A DNA stretch of 46,231 nucleotides from Bacteroidetes bacterium UBA6183. GTDB lineage: Bacteria; Bacteroidota; Bacteroidia; UKL13-3. Below the pieces are notes generated by a model, which worked only from the letters and a program-made list of their open reading frames with translations, was not told the DNA's origin and ran no database searches. Both the position numbers and the translations under genes were made by a program. This document shows, in pieces, positions 17,925-25,968 of this stretch (positions are counted from its first letter, which is position 1; every line of letters starts with the position of its first letter). The stretch is from positions 77,425 to 123,655 of the forward strand of contig DITN01000094.1 of assembly GCA_002422865.1 (NCBI GenBank), in the 5' to 3' direction.

Positions 17925-18751
17925 TAATTTTTCACTTCTCTAATTTTCATTCTGATGTCTTTAAGCGGACGTTTATTTTTTGCGGTTGGTTGGTTACAAA
18001 TAGAATCAATAATGTGTAACCCAGAAACAACCTCACCGAAAACAGTGTATCCGCTGTCCAATGGAGGTACACCACCAATGGTGTTATATGTGTTTAATTG
18101 TTCAGATGTAAATCTAAATGGTGTGCGTTTTACAAAAATTGAGTCGGTAGCTGCTTGAAAGATTTTGGTATATGCCCTCAATCCCTCTTTATCTCCTCGC
18201 ATGCCATAATCGGCAATCCGTTTTTGGGTTGAGTCTGCATTCATCAAGGTATAAAAAATGTCGTTGCGTATCATTTGATTTTTATACCCTTCCATTTTTT
18301 GTAAATCTTTGATGTTGTAGTTGGTACCACGTACCAAAAAAAACTGCGTTGGGTGTGAAGCAAACTCCGGATTTATGTCCCTTGCCGCAGATAAAGCTCC
18401 ATATTTATGAAAATGATGTGGCCTAAATTCAGCAGGGATTCTATACCCAAAATCACTATCACCAATTACACTGTCCTCTGTCGCATATTTCGATTTTATA
18501 TCACCACCCTGAGCGGTGCCTTCTGGTATTACCATATGAAAAGTCAAACTATCATAAAATCCGGCACGTACCCATTTTAAAAAATTATCCCTGTGTAAAG
18601 GGGTGTCATCATATAACAGTACCTTCATCACGCCAAATCGGGTAATAATTTCAACGTATTTTGGCTTTGGGTCAGCTTGTTTTTTTATGGTTGCAGAAAT
18701 CATTACCATAAAAACAATTATTAAACTTACAAACAATGCACTTTTTCTCAT
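17924..18751 (-). CDS. Cyclophilin-type peptidylprolyl isomerase, exported; catalytic Arg replaced
   Basis: A 275-aa protein with an N-terminal hydrophobic segment (residues ~5-21) that either anchors it or is a signal peptide, so it is periplasmic. The cyclophilin core is clear: ITRFGVMKVLLYDDTPLHRDNF, FYDSLTFHMVIPEGTAQGGD, THPTQFF-like ASHPTQFFLVRG, and YTVFGEVVSGLHIIDSI. An insertion of roughly 80 residues (~145-230) separates the last two blocks. The residue equal to the catalytic Arg55 of cyclophilin A (FHRxIPxFxxQGGD) is Met73 here, so isomerase activity may be low and the protein may act as a chaperone. AGGAG precedes the ATG by 9 nt. It is coupled to the DUF5686 gene, suggesting a role in folding that or other outer-membrane proteins. 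Confidence 0.88.
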   Translation of the reverse strand: MRKSALFVSLIIVFMVMISATIKKQADPKPKYVEIITRFGVMKVLLYDDTPLHRDNFLKWVRAGFYDSLTFHMVIPEGTAQGGDIKSKYATEDSVIGDSDFGYRIPAEFRPHHFHKYGALSAARDINPEFASHPTQFFLVRGTNYNIKDLQKMEGYKNQMIRNDIFYTLMNADSTQKRIADYGMRGDKEGLRAYTKIFQAATDSIFVKRTPFRFTSEQLNTYNTIGGVPPLDSGYTVFGEVVSGLHIIDSICNQPTAKNKRPLKDIRMKIREVKN

Positions 18752-18801
18752 GTTTACGCTCTCCTAACAATTTAGCAAAATAAAACTTATACCCAATAAT
18801 G

Positions 18802-19167
18802 TCAATCCTCGTACAGCTCGTTTTCGTCAAAATAAGCAACTACCAATTTTCGTAATAGCATTTCCTGGCTCATTAAATCTGTAAATGCCGGTTTTTTTAC
18901 CAAATCGTAATGTGGCCAGCCATCTTCGTCAGTGTGGGTATATTTATAGTATCCTTCATAACTTAACAGCTTGCAGGTAGCAATGTGAAAAAGGTCCATC
19001 TTATCGTCCTTACCTAAGACATTCGAAGTGCCTTTTTCCCTCATGCCAATTAAAAATAATAAGCCGTTCATATCGGGCTTTTTACCAAACTGCTTTTTTA
19101 GCTGAAATACAATTTTATACCACTTCATTTTAGTGGCCTCATCTAGCTCAAACTTAACTTCATTCAT
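18802..19167 (-). CDS. Small conserved-looking hypothetical protein
   Basis: A 121-aa soluble protein with no signal peptide, no membrane helix and no domain I can name. It has a helical N-terminal half (TKMKWYKIVFQLKKQFGKKP), a short loop KGTSNVLGKDDKMDLFHIA, and an acidic end. ATG 19167 is preferred to the TTG at 19179. Coding use resembles the neighbours, so it is likely real. It sits 51 bp upstream of the cyclophilin gene on the same strand and could lead that unit. Confidence 0.7.
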   Translation of the reverse strand: MNEVKFELDEATKMKWYKIVFQLKKQFGKKPDMNGLLFLIGMREKGTSNVLGKDDKMDLFHIATCKLLSYEGYYKYTHTDEDGWPHYDLVKKPAFTDLMSQEMLLRKLVVAYFDENELYED

Positions 19168-19241
19168 ATTGTCTGCCAAATTAATAATTTAATGTGGTGC
19201 GATAACGAGTTTCAATAAATTTTATATACTTTTATGATTCT

Positions 19242-22200
19242 ATGATGAAACAAATTTGGTTAACGTTGCTTTTAATTGCTTGTTTTGGCGTAATTAGGGC
19301 TCAAGTGGCTGATAACTTTGCAGATGGAAATTTTACCCAAAACCCGAATTGGGTAGGAGATGATACACTTTTTCAAGTTACTTCGGGGCAATTACGCCTA
19401 AAAGGTACTATTGCGTCTGAGGCACATTTAACCACTCCTCATGCACAAACAGACAGCGTGACTTGGCAGTTTTTTACTCGTTTTGCTTTGAGTCCCAGCA
19501 CACAAAACTTTTCACGCTTTTATGTTTTAAGTGATACATCAAATTTAGAAAGCCCTTTAAATGGATATTACGTTCAGTTGGGTGGCGTAACCGGAAGTAC
19601 CGATAGCATCACATTTTACAAACAAACAGGAAACACCAGGGTACAACTTATTGCAGGAAGGCCGGCTACTGTGAGTAAAACAAATAACTTGGTGCGCATA
19701 AAAGTTTTTCGAGACCATTTGGGCAACTGGCAACTGTATAGTGACACATTAGGAGGAACAAATTTTGTTTTAGAGGGAACTACATTCGATAACACACACG
19801 CCAATTGTAAATATTTAGGTTGGTGGATCAGGTACACTGCTGGTAACAGCCAAAATTTTTATTTGGATGATGTAAGTGCAAGCGAGCCAATTTATGATAC
19901 TATTTCTCCAAAAGTGGATAGCATAACTGTACAAGGTAATAACAGCATTTTGGTATATTTTAATGAGGCAGTTGATAGCACTTTGGCTACTCAAACCAAC
20001 AATTATTTATTGCAGCCGGGTAACACAAATCCAACACAAATACAGCGTGTAAATGCAAAAGTTGTGCAGATAACTTTTTCTCAAGCCTTTACATCAAAAC
20101 AAAACTATGTGTTAAATGTAAGTGGCATTAAAGATTTGGTAGGCAATACCTTAATGTTATCTTCTTATCCTTTTTTCTTTTACATACCACAAATCCATGA
20201 TGTGTTGGTGAGTGAGTTTTTTCCTGATCCATCACCACCAATGTTATTGCCCGAGCAAGAGTTTATTGAGCTTTACAACAACTCGGGTGTAGCCGTAAAC
20301 TTAAAAGGATTTACATTAAGTGATGGTTCGAGTACAGCTGTATTGCCCAATTTTATATTAGGGGTTGATAGTTTTGTTACAGTATGTGCAACAGCAAATC
20401 TGCCGTTGTTTAGTGTTTATGGAAGAACTATTGGTGTAAGTAATTTTCCTTCTTTAAACAACAGCAGCGACAACATCATTTTAAAAGATAACAATGCACA
20501 AACTATTCATCAGTTAAGTTACGATTTAAGTTGGTACGAAGATGCCATAAAAGATGATGGCGGTTGGAGTATTGAGTTAAAAAGTCCAAAACAGTTGTGT
20601 AAAGGCAAACAAAATTATACCGCATCTGTATCAACAAACGGAGGCACCCCAGGTGTAATAAATTCAGTTTGGAATAACTTACCCGATGTGTTACCGCCTA
20701 GTATCAATACCTTTACTTTGGTTGATGACAAAACCATTCGCATACATTTTACCGAAGCATTGGATACCACATCGGTTGGTTTAATTGGTGTTGGATTTTC
20801 ACCCAATATCAACATAAATAATACACAAGTTTTGGGGTTAGATACTTTGCTCATCACCACACAAAATGCATTTGCCAACAAAACACAATACACGGTAACC
20901 CTTACCAATATTATGGATTGTAGTGGTAATGATACGGCATTACAATTTCAGTTTAATTACCTTGTACCCGATACAGCCCAAAATTATGATGTGCTGATTA
21001 ATGAAATAATGGCCGACCCGGATCTTGCGAGAGGATTGCCAAATGCGGAGTATGTGGAGTTATACAACAGAAGCAATAAAATAATAAATTTAAAAAACTG
21101 GGTTTTAGCCGATGCTACGAGTAAAGCAACTTTGCCTGATTTTTTGTTGTTACCTGATAGTTTTATTACCATTACTTCATCAAACCATGCTTTGCCTTTT
21201 AATGTAAATGTGTTGCGTGTTTCTAGCTTTCCATCATTAGGCAATGATGGTGATGTGTTGACCTTGTTTAACGAAACAGGCAAAGTGATTCATGCCATAA
21301 ACTATACTTCTTCATGGTTTACGGATGCTTTAAAACGTAATGGTGGTTGGAGTTTAGAGATGGTTGATGCCAATAATCCTTGTGGTTTAAACAATTGGAA
21401 AGCAAGTGTGAATAGCCTCGGAGGTACACCATCTCAACAAAATAGTGTGAAAGGATTTAATGCAGATAATAACCCTCCAAAATTAATACGTGCTTATGCA
21501 CGTGATGAAAACCAACTGGAATTATTTTTTGATGAAGCCATGGATTCTGCATCGTTTTTAAATAATAGGTTTGTGGTAAATGCTAGTTTTTCTCCCTCAA
21601 CCATAATTGGTGTTGCTCCATTTTATAACAGTACTATCATACAATTTAACAACGCTTTGTTGCGCGATGAAATCTATCAACTGGTGATAGATAGTGTGAG
21701 AGATTGTGCCGGAAATGCTATTCAAGATTATCGCAGTATTGATTTTGGATTGCCTTATTTGGCAGATAGCAACCAGCTTTTTATTAACGAAGTATTGTTT
21801 AATCCGCGCAGTGGTGGCGTTGATTTTGTTGAACTTTATAACAGCAGTAATAAGTTAATAGATGTAAAAGATTTATTGTTGGCCAAACGTGGTGGTGATG
21901 GAAATATTGATCAAATAGAAAATATTGCACCGGCAGGATTTACCATCAAACCTAATACATATGTAATAATTTCATCTACTCCAGAAATAGTTCAACAACA
22001 ATATTATTGTATGTATCCCGAGCAACTGATTAAAGCCAATACACCCAGCATGAATGATGATGCCGGAAACATACTTTTAATAAACACACAAGGAACTGTA
22101 TTGGATGAGTTGGTGTATGATGATAAAATGCATGTTCCGTTGTTGGATAATAAGGATGGTGTGAGTTTGGAGCGTATTGATGTGGCGCGTGTAACAGCAG

Positions 22201-22607
22201 ACAGAACGAATTGGACATCGGCTGCGGCAAGTGTTGGTTACGCAACACCAACCTACCAAAACTCACAATATTTAAAAACCGAACGAGCTGAAAGTGCAAT
22301 GGAGTTGCAACCCAAAACCATTTCTCCGGATGGTGATGGATACGAAGATGTGATGAACATCAATTATAAGTTAAAGGAGAACGGTTATACCGGAACACTT
22401 ACTATTTTTAATGCTTCAGGTAAATTGGTTAAGCAATTATTTAAAAATAATATTTTGGGTACCAGCGGTACTTTTACTTGGGATGGAACAACAGATGAAG
22501 GACAAAAAGCGCCTGTTGGTTTGTACGTGTTTTATTTTGAAATATTTAACCTGAAGGGTGAAGTAAAAGCCTACAAAACAGTTGGTGTGGTAGCTGCAAA
22601 ACTTTAA
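19242..22607 (+). CDS. Secreted lamin-tail/Big_5 repeat surface protein with FlgD-like C-terminus
   Basis: A 1121-aa secreted protein. The signal peptide ends at IRAQ (~residue 21; a second ATG at 19245 is equally good). An N-terminal LamG-like sandwich (~23-215) is followed by three rounds of a Big_5 Ig-like domain (PKVDSITVQGNNSILVYFNE; FTLVDDKTIRIHFTEALD; NQLELFFDEAMD) plus a lamin-tail domain (DVLVSEFFPDPSPP; DVLINEIMADPDLARG; QLFINEVLFNPRSGG), each lamin-tail block carrying an E-x-x-E-LYN-S motif. The last ~95 residues (ISPDGDGYED, GTFTWDGTTDEG, APVGLYVFYFEIF) are FlgD/CHU_C-like and probably act as a T9SS-related tail. LTD proteins are thought to be surface or nuclease-associated adhesion modules; no catalytic domain is visible here. 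Confidence 0.88.
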   Translation: MMKQIWLTLLLIACFGVIRAQVADNFADGNFTQNPNWVGDDTLFQVTSGQLRLKGTIASEAHLTTPHAQTDSVTWQFFTRFALSPSTQNFSRFYVLSDTSNLESPLNGYYVQLGGVTGSTDSITFYKQTGNTRVQLIAGRPATVSKTNNLVRIKVFRDHLGNWQLYSDTLGGTNFVLEGTTFDNTHANCKYLGWWIRYTAGNSQNFYLDDVSASEPIYDTISPKVDSITVQGNNSILVYFNEAVDSTLATQTNNYLLQPGNTNPTQIQRVNAKVVQITFSQAFTSKQNYVLNVSGIKDLVGNTLMLSSYPFFFYIPQIHDVLVSEFFPDPSPPMLLPEQEFIELYNNSGVAVNLKGFTLSDGSSTAVLPNFILGVDSFVTVCATANLPLFSVYGRTIGVSNFPSLNNSSDNIILKDNNAQTIHQLSYDLSWYEDAIKDDGGWSIELKSPKQLCKGKQNYTASVSTNGGTPGVINSVWNNLPDVLPPSINTFTLVDDKTIRIHFTEALDTTSVGLIGVGFSPNININNTQVLGLDTLLITTQNAFANKTQYTVTLTNIMDCSGNDTALQFQFNYLVPDTAQNYDVLINEIMADPDLARGLPNAEYVELYNRSNKIINLKNWVLADATSKATLPDFLLLPDSFITITSSNHALPFNVNVLRVSSFPSLGNDGDVLTLFNETGKVIHAINYTSSWFTDALKRNGGWSLEMVDANNPCGLNNWKASVNSLGGTPSQQNSVKGFNADNNPPKLIRAYARDENQLELFFDEAMDSASFLNNRFVVNASFSPSTIIGVAPFYNSTIIQFNNALLRDEIYQLVIDSVRDCAGNAIQDYRSIDFGLPYLADSNQLFINEVLFNPRSGGVDFVELYNSSNKLIDVKDLLLAKRGGDGNIDQIENIAPAGFTIKPNTYVIISSTPEIVQQQYYCMYPEQLIKANTPSMNDDAGNILLINTQGTVLDELVYDDKMHVPLLDNKDGVSLERIDVARVTADRTNWTSAAASVGYATPTYQNSQYLKTERAESAMELQPKTISPDGDGYEDVMNINYKLKENGYTGTLTIFNASGKLVKQLFKNNILGTSGTFTWDGTTDEGQKAPVGLYVFYFEIFNLKGEVKAYKTVGVVAAKL

Positions 22608-22781
22608 CCCAATTTATGCAGTAGAAGGCGAAGTATGAGCCAAACTATCTGCATTAGTTGGGGTAATCCCGATTTAGAAAATCATCTTTTGGGTGAAGTG
22701 TAACGGATTCGCAAAAGTTTGATTTTCTTACATCGATTATTCTGTTTGTATTTCAAACGAATGATATGGATTTAAAAAATA
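22608..22781. other. Intergenic stretch without a gene
   Basis: Nothing supportable is seen apart from a 22-codon ATG frame near 22635 with no context, which is probably chance. The terminator hairpin follows directly. Confidence 0.6.
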
Positions 22782-22815
22782 AACGAGCAAGTAATACTTT
22801 TGCTACTTGCTCGTT
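22782..22815 (-). terminator. Rho-independent terminator for the DsbA-like gene
   Basis: A perfect 12-bp stem (22782-22793 with 22804-22815) with a 10-nt loop. Read on the minus strand it is followed by TTATTTTTTAAAT, so it terminates the gene ending at 22834. On the plus strand no T run follows. Confidence 0.75.
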
Positions 22816-22833
22816 GTATAAACACTCAAAAAG

Positions 22834-23826
22834 TTAATATATCAATTTGGGTAACAACCAAAGTGGTCCGTTTTTAGAGTTTTGTTTTTGGAGTTTACCT
22901 TCTTTAACCAAACCTATTAATACACCCTCGGCTTCTTCTTTTTTGATGTTACTTAACTCGGCAAACTCGCGGGTAGTTAATGTATTGTATTTATTAAAAA
23001 TACTTTGCCAGTTTTTATCATAGCTGTTTTTTATTGCACCAGCGTATGTTTTTAGCAAAGTATTTTCAAACTCTTGATAGGGTTTGAAGCCATAAACAAT
23101 TTGACGTTGTTCATTGCTATCAACAAAAAACATAGTGGGGAATCCTCTTACACCCATTTTACGCGCAAGTTCTAAATCTGCCTTAAATAAATCTTGTGCA
23201 TGTCCATCAAAATCATTCTTTAATTTGGTAACATCAAGTCCGATTTTTTTGGCTGCTTCGCTAATCACTTCCCACTTGGCAATGTTCTTTTTCTCTAAAA
23301 ATACCATTTCCCTCATTTTACGCATAAACAGCAAGGCTTTCTCTTTGCTTTGCAGTTCTGCTGCTTTAAAAGCTATAGATGGCGGATACGATGAGTTTAA
23401 AGGGTCTTCCAACCACACATCACCATCAATAGGCATGTCGTAATAAGCGCTTACTTCATCCCAATGGTGCGCTACGTCAGATGGTTTGCTGATACCTCCG
23501 CTGTTGTAACTCCAGTCGGGTAATAATCCACCCATTCTGTATTCAATTTCGTAGTTGTTGCCATACTCAAGCTTTAGTTTACGAAGTTGTGGTTCAATGC
23601 CCCAACACGAAGAGCAAATGGGATCGGTGAAGTAAATAATTTTAATAGGTTTTTTTACCGGTGTTACATTTACACTATCTGTCTCACTTGCTGTTCCCGG
23701 CAATTCACAAACGCCTGTTTGCGGATCGCATAACAATGGATTATTACTGTTCATTTTTGTTTTCATTTTATTGTTGCAACCAAATAGGGCAACACTTGTT
23801 ATTACTGTATAAATAATGGTTTTCAA
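22834..23826 (-). CDS. DsbA/FrnE-like thioredoxin-fold lipoprotein
   Basis: A 330-aa protein. The TTG at 23826 is taken as the start because it alone gives a lipoprotein signal (hydrophobic stretch, lipobox VALFGC, Cys17); the next ATG is after the lipid Cys. A CDPQTGVCELP segment (Cys33/Cys40) precedes the thioredoxin domain, whose active site is DPICSSCWG (Cys71/Cys74) and whose cis-Pro loop is GVRGFPTMFF, with an alpha-helical insert between. This is the DsbA/FrnE (also SpxH-like) type of dithiol oxidoreductase. Residues ~275-325 look like a winged-helix segment (TTREFAELSNIKKEEAEGVL). It is divergent from an HxlR regulator with a 101-bp spacer containing palindromes, so it is the probable target of that regulator, possibly in response to thiol or electrophile stress. 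Confidence 0.85.
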   Translation of the reverse strand: MKTIIYTVITSVALFGCNNKMKTKMNSNNPLLCDPQTGVCELPGTASETDSVNVTPVKKPIKIIYFTDPICSSCWGIEPQLRKLKLEYGNNYEIEYRMGGLLPDWSYNSGGISKPSDVAHHWDEVSAYYDMPIDGDVWLEDPLNSSYPPSIAFKAAELQSKEKALLFMRKMREMVFLEKKNIAKWEVISEAAKKIGLDVTKLKNDFDGHAQDLFKADLELARKMGVRGFPTMFFVDSNEQRQIVYGFKPYQEFENTLLKTYAGAIKNSYDKNWQSIFNKYNTLTTREFAELSNIKKEEAEGVLIGLVKEGKLQKQNSKNGPLWLLPKLIY

Positions 23827-23857
23827 AGCCGTTAAATTTTTAAATCAACCTAATTGT

Positions 23858-23876
23858 AGTTACTTATTTCGTAACT
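23858..23876. promoter_or_regulatory. Candidate HxlR operator (inverted repeat)
   Basis: AGTTAC and GTAACT, a perfect 6-bp inverted repeat with a 7-nt spacer, lie between the divergent DsbA-like and HxlR genes. The right arm overlaps TAACTTCG (23872-23879), a one-mismatch -7 box for the HxlR gene. A second arm pair, TTGGT and ACCAA, spans 23888-23909. The size and placement fit autorepression by a dimeric winged-helix protein, but this is inferred. Confidence 0.45.
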
Positions 23877-23927
23877 TCGTTGCAAAGTTGGTTACTATAA
23901 ATTTACCAATCAATAAGTCAGGAAAAC

Positions 23928-24239
23928 ATGACCACCAAAAACAATACAGAAAAGGATATTAATTGTCCTGCAGAGGGTTTGTTAAAATCGCTCTCGGGTA
24001 AGTGGAAAGCACAGATATTTCGTTTGGCATTAAATGGTCCTGTGCGTTTTAGCTCGTTGTTGCGCGACCTTGAAGGATCGAACAAACAATCGTTGTCTGT
24101 TGCTTTAAAAGAAATGGAAGAGCAAGGTTTGTTAGATAAAATAATTGTGAAAGAAAAACCCCTTCACATCGAATACAACTTATCAGGCAAAGGCAAATCG
24201 TTGGTTGCCGTATTTCAGCAATTAGAGTTGATTAAGTAA
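23928..24239 (+). CDS. HxlR-family transcriptional regulator
   Basis: A 103-aa winged-helix regulator with the HxlR pattern: CPAEGLLKSLSGKWKAQIF, PVRFSSLLRDLEGSNKQSLS, LKEMEEQGLLDKIIV and a wing ending IEYNLSGKGKSL. Cys13 is in the N-terminal position where redox-sensing members (HypR/YodB type) carry their reactive Cys. AGGAAAA precedes the ATG at 23928. It is divergent from a dithiol oxidoreductase gene, the arrangement expected for a thiol- or quinone-responsive regulator and its target. The effector is not known. Confidence 0.9.
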   Translation: MTTKNNTEKDINCPAEGLLKSLSGKWKAQIFRLALNGPVRFSSLLRDLEGSNKQSLSVALKEMEEQGLLDKIIVKEKPLHIEYNLSGKGKSLVAVFQQLELIK

Positions 24240-24432
24240 TGAGTTATTGCAAAGTTTTTGCTACTGATTGCACCGATTTTTCGAATTAATCTGGGAGAAA
24301 TTTTTTACCAATTAGTTTTTGAATTACACACCATCTAATAAGAATTGTTTTTCTGTACGTTAAAAACAATATTTTCAAATACAGAAGACGCAAAAATCAG
24401 TGAAATCTGTGGCTATAATTGCACTTGTTTAG

Positions 24433-25401
24433 TTAATTATTTTGATACACTGCAAACACAAAATCGCTCTGTTGTTCTTGTTTCAATAATTCATCTTCTA
24501 ATTTAAATAGCTTTTGTAAAGTAGGCAGTGCTTCTGGTTTATTAAAATGATGGGCAATATCTTTTAAAATAAACGTAAGTAAATTTCCTCCGTAGTTTTT
24601 CTGTTCAACCAACTTAAAATGTTTTTCCATTAAAGGCAAAATGGTAGCAGACTCTACTGCCTCTGAAGGGTCGGAAATCACCATACGCAAAAGTCCCGGG
24701 AAGTATACGTTTGATTTTATAGTAGGTGAATTTTTACGTGTTTTGAATGTTGCAGGAACTTCTGTTTTATAGATGTTGTTCACCGTTTTTTTGCGCGAAT
24801 CGGAGAACTGAAAACGGTTAGCGCCCACGTACTCATTGATGATAACTAAACCTGTTGGTTTAAGGGTGTATTTAACTTTTTGTAAAATGGTATCTATGTT
24901 TTTAAAATGATGCAATGAGGAATGAAACAACACAACATCATAATGTTCAATGGGCCACTGGTCGTTGTACACATCACCCACAAAAAAATTACAGTTGGTA
25001 ATGCCACGCTCATTTGCTGTTTTGTTGGCATCATCAATGGCTTTAGGTGCAATATCAAAAGCATCAATACTTGCAAAGTTTGGGTGCACGGCAAATTCTA
25101 ATTCGCGTTGGCCGGTTCCACAACCAATGCTTAACATGTTTAAATTGTAGGTGTTAGTAAACCATTTTTCAGTTACATAATCAGGATAAATTTTTGTTTT
25201 ACTCCCGGTTATCAACTCATTCCAGCGTTCACGAACTTCATGTACTTGCCACCAATTACTTCCGGGTAAATCATCCTCGTTCCAAGTGCTTTTTATGCGT
25301 GTCTCTGTATCGCTTACCAGTTTTTTAGCAGCGTATGCAGCTCCGCGTTCTTTCACCTTAAACCAAAGGTCAACCACATCCAAATAAGTAATCAATGCCA
25401 T
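24433..25401 (-). CDS. Class I SAM-dependent methyltransferase
   Basis: A 322-aa protein. Motif I is LNMLSIGCGTGQRELEFA (near residue 95), the motif II acidic residue is in IDAFDIAPKAI, the motif III/IV region is YDVVLFHSSLHHFKNID and the post motif is LKPTGLVIINEYVGANRF, so it is a Methyltransf_11/25-type enzyme. The ~90-residue N-terminal region and the C-terminal third are not typical of a named subfamily, so the substrate (a small molecule or lipid is plausible) is open. Its ATG lies 8 bp after the stop of the unknown gene upstream, so the two are one transcript. Confidence 0.85.
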   Translation of the reverse strand: MALITYLDVVDLWFKVKERGAAYAAKKLVSDTETRIKSTWNEDDLPGSNWWQVHEVRERWNELITGSKTKIYPDYVTEKWFTNTYNLNMLSIGCGTGQRELEFAVHPNFASIDAFDIAPKAIDDANKTANERGITNCNFFVGDVYNDQWPIEHYDVVLFHSSLHHFKNIDTILQKVKYTLKPTGLVIINEYVGANRFQFSDSRKKTVNNIYKTEVPATFKTRKNSPTIKSNVYFPGLLRMVISDPSEAVESATILPLMEKHFKLVEQKNYGGNLLTFILKDIAHHFNKPEALPTLQKLFKLEDELLKQEQQSDFVFAVYQNN

Positions 25402-25409
25402 AACGCAAC

Positions 25410-25859
25410 TTACACCAATGCCATAAATAAAACACGTTCAATTTGTGTGGGTAATTGAAACAATCCGTCTTCACTTATAAAATGATAATTTGAATTGGCT
25501 ACGTAAGTGTCTTTAAGTACCACTCCTGCCTGCACTTCAAACGACCCTATAATATCTTTTTGCTCAGGTTTTTCGGGTGTTTTGCAGCGCTCATCAACCA
25601 CATACATAAATCCGTTTGAGGTAATGGGGTTTGTACCTGCTGCAAACTCGGCAAATACCAGCATGGTTTTATGAAAAAAATCTATAAAAGCCGGATTGTA
25701 TAATATGTTATCGTGTATTATTGGTCCGTTTTGGTTTTTAAGTAAGCCCACAATGGCACGTTGGTTTTTAACCTGTGCCATGGTTTCGGTATCAAGTAAA
25801 GTAAGCATGGTGGTGTCCTTGCCGTTAATTTCGGTTTGCAAGGCATATAAGTTCATCAT
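25410..25859 (-). CDS. Unknown protein upstream of the methyltransferase
   Basis: A 149-aa soluble protein I do not recognise. It has no signal, membrane helix or clear motif. The first half reads like a short alpha/beta unit (MLTLLDTETMAQVKNQRAIV) and the second has strand-like GSFEVQAGVVLKDTYV. The ATG at 25859 is chosen over 25856 because a one-mismatch -7 box ends exactly 4 nt before it, as at other starts here. It leads a two-gene unit with the methyltransferase and may supply specificity or a partner function, which is inference from context only. Confidence 0.65.
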   Translation of the reverse strand: MMNLYALQTEINGKDTTMLTLLDTETMAQVKNQRAIVGLLKNQNGPIIHDNILYNPAFIDFFHKTMLVFAEFAAGTNPITSNGFMYVVDERCKTPEKPEQKDIIGSFEVQAGVVLKDTYVANSNYHFISEDGLFQLPTQIERVLFMALV

Positions 25860-25863
25860 GCTG

Positions 25864-25871
25864 CGAATTTA
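25864..25871 (-). promoter_or_regulatory. Putative -7 box upstream of the 25859 gene
   Basis: On the minus strand TAAATTCG (TAnnTTTG with one mismatch) is followed by CAGC and the ATG. This is the same N4-ATG layout as at the DUF4286 and dehydrogenase genes. Confidence 0.45.
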
Positions 25872-25911
25872 ATGAATTTGCGTAGGGTAATGTAAGAACA
25901 TAAAAATCAAT

Positions 25912-25941
25912 TTGTGAAATCATTAAGCTAACTTACATTTG
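25912..25941 (+). promoter_or_regulatory. Bacteroidota-type promoter of trmB
   Basis: TTG at 25912-25914, 19 bases, then TACATTTG at 25934-25941 match the consensus TTG-N19-TAnnTTTG exactly. Transcription would begin near 25945, leaving a ~24-nt leader before the ATG at 25969. Confidence 0.7.
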
Positions 25942-25968
25942 CCGCCTTTAAAATTAATTACCAAGTTA

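Noticed and set aside
22635..22703. 22-codon ATG frame
   Set aside because: Too short, no promoter or ribosome site, no family; likely chance.
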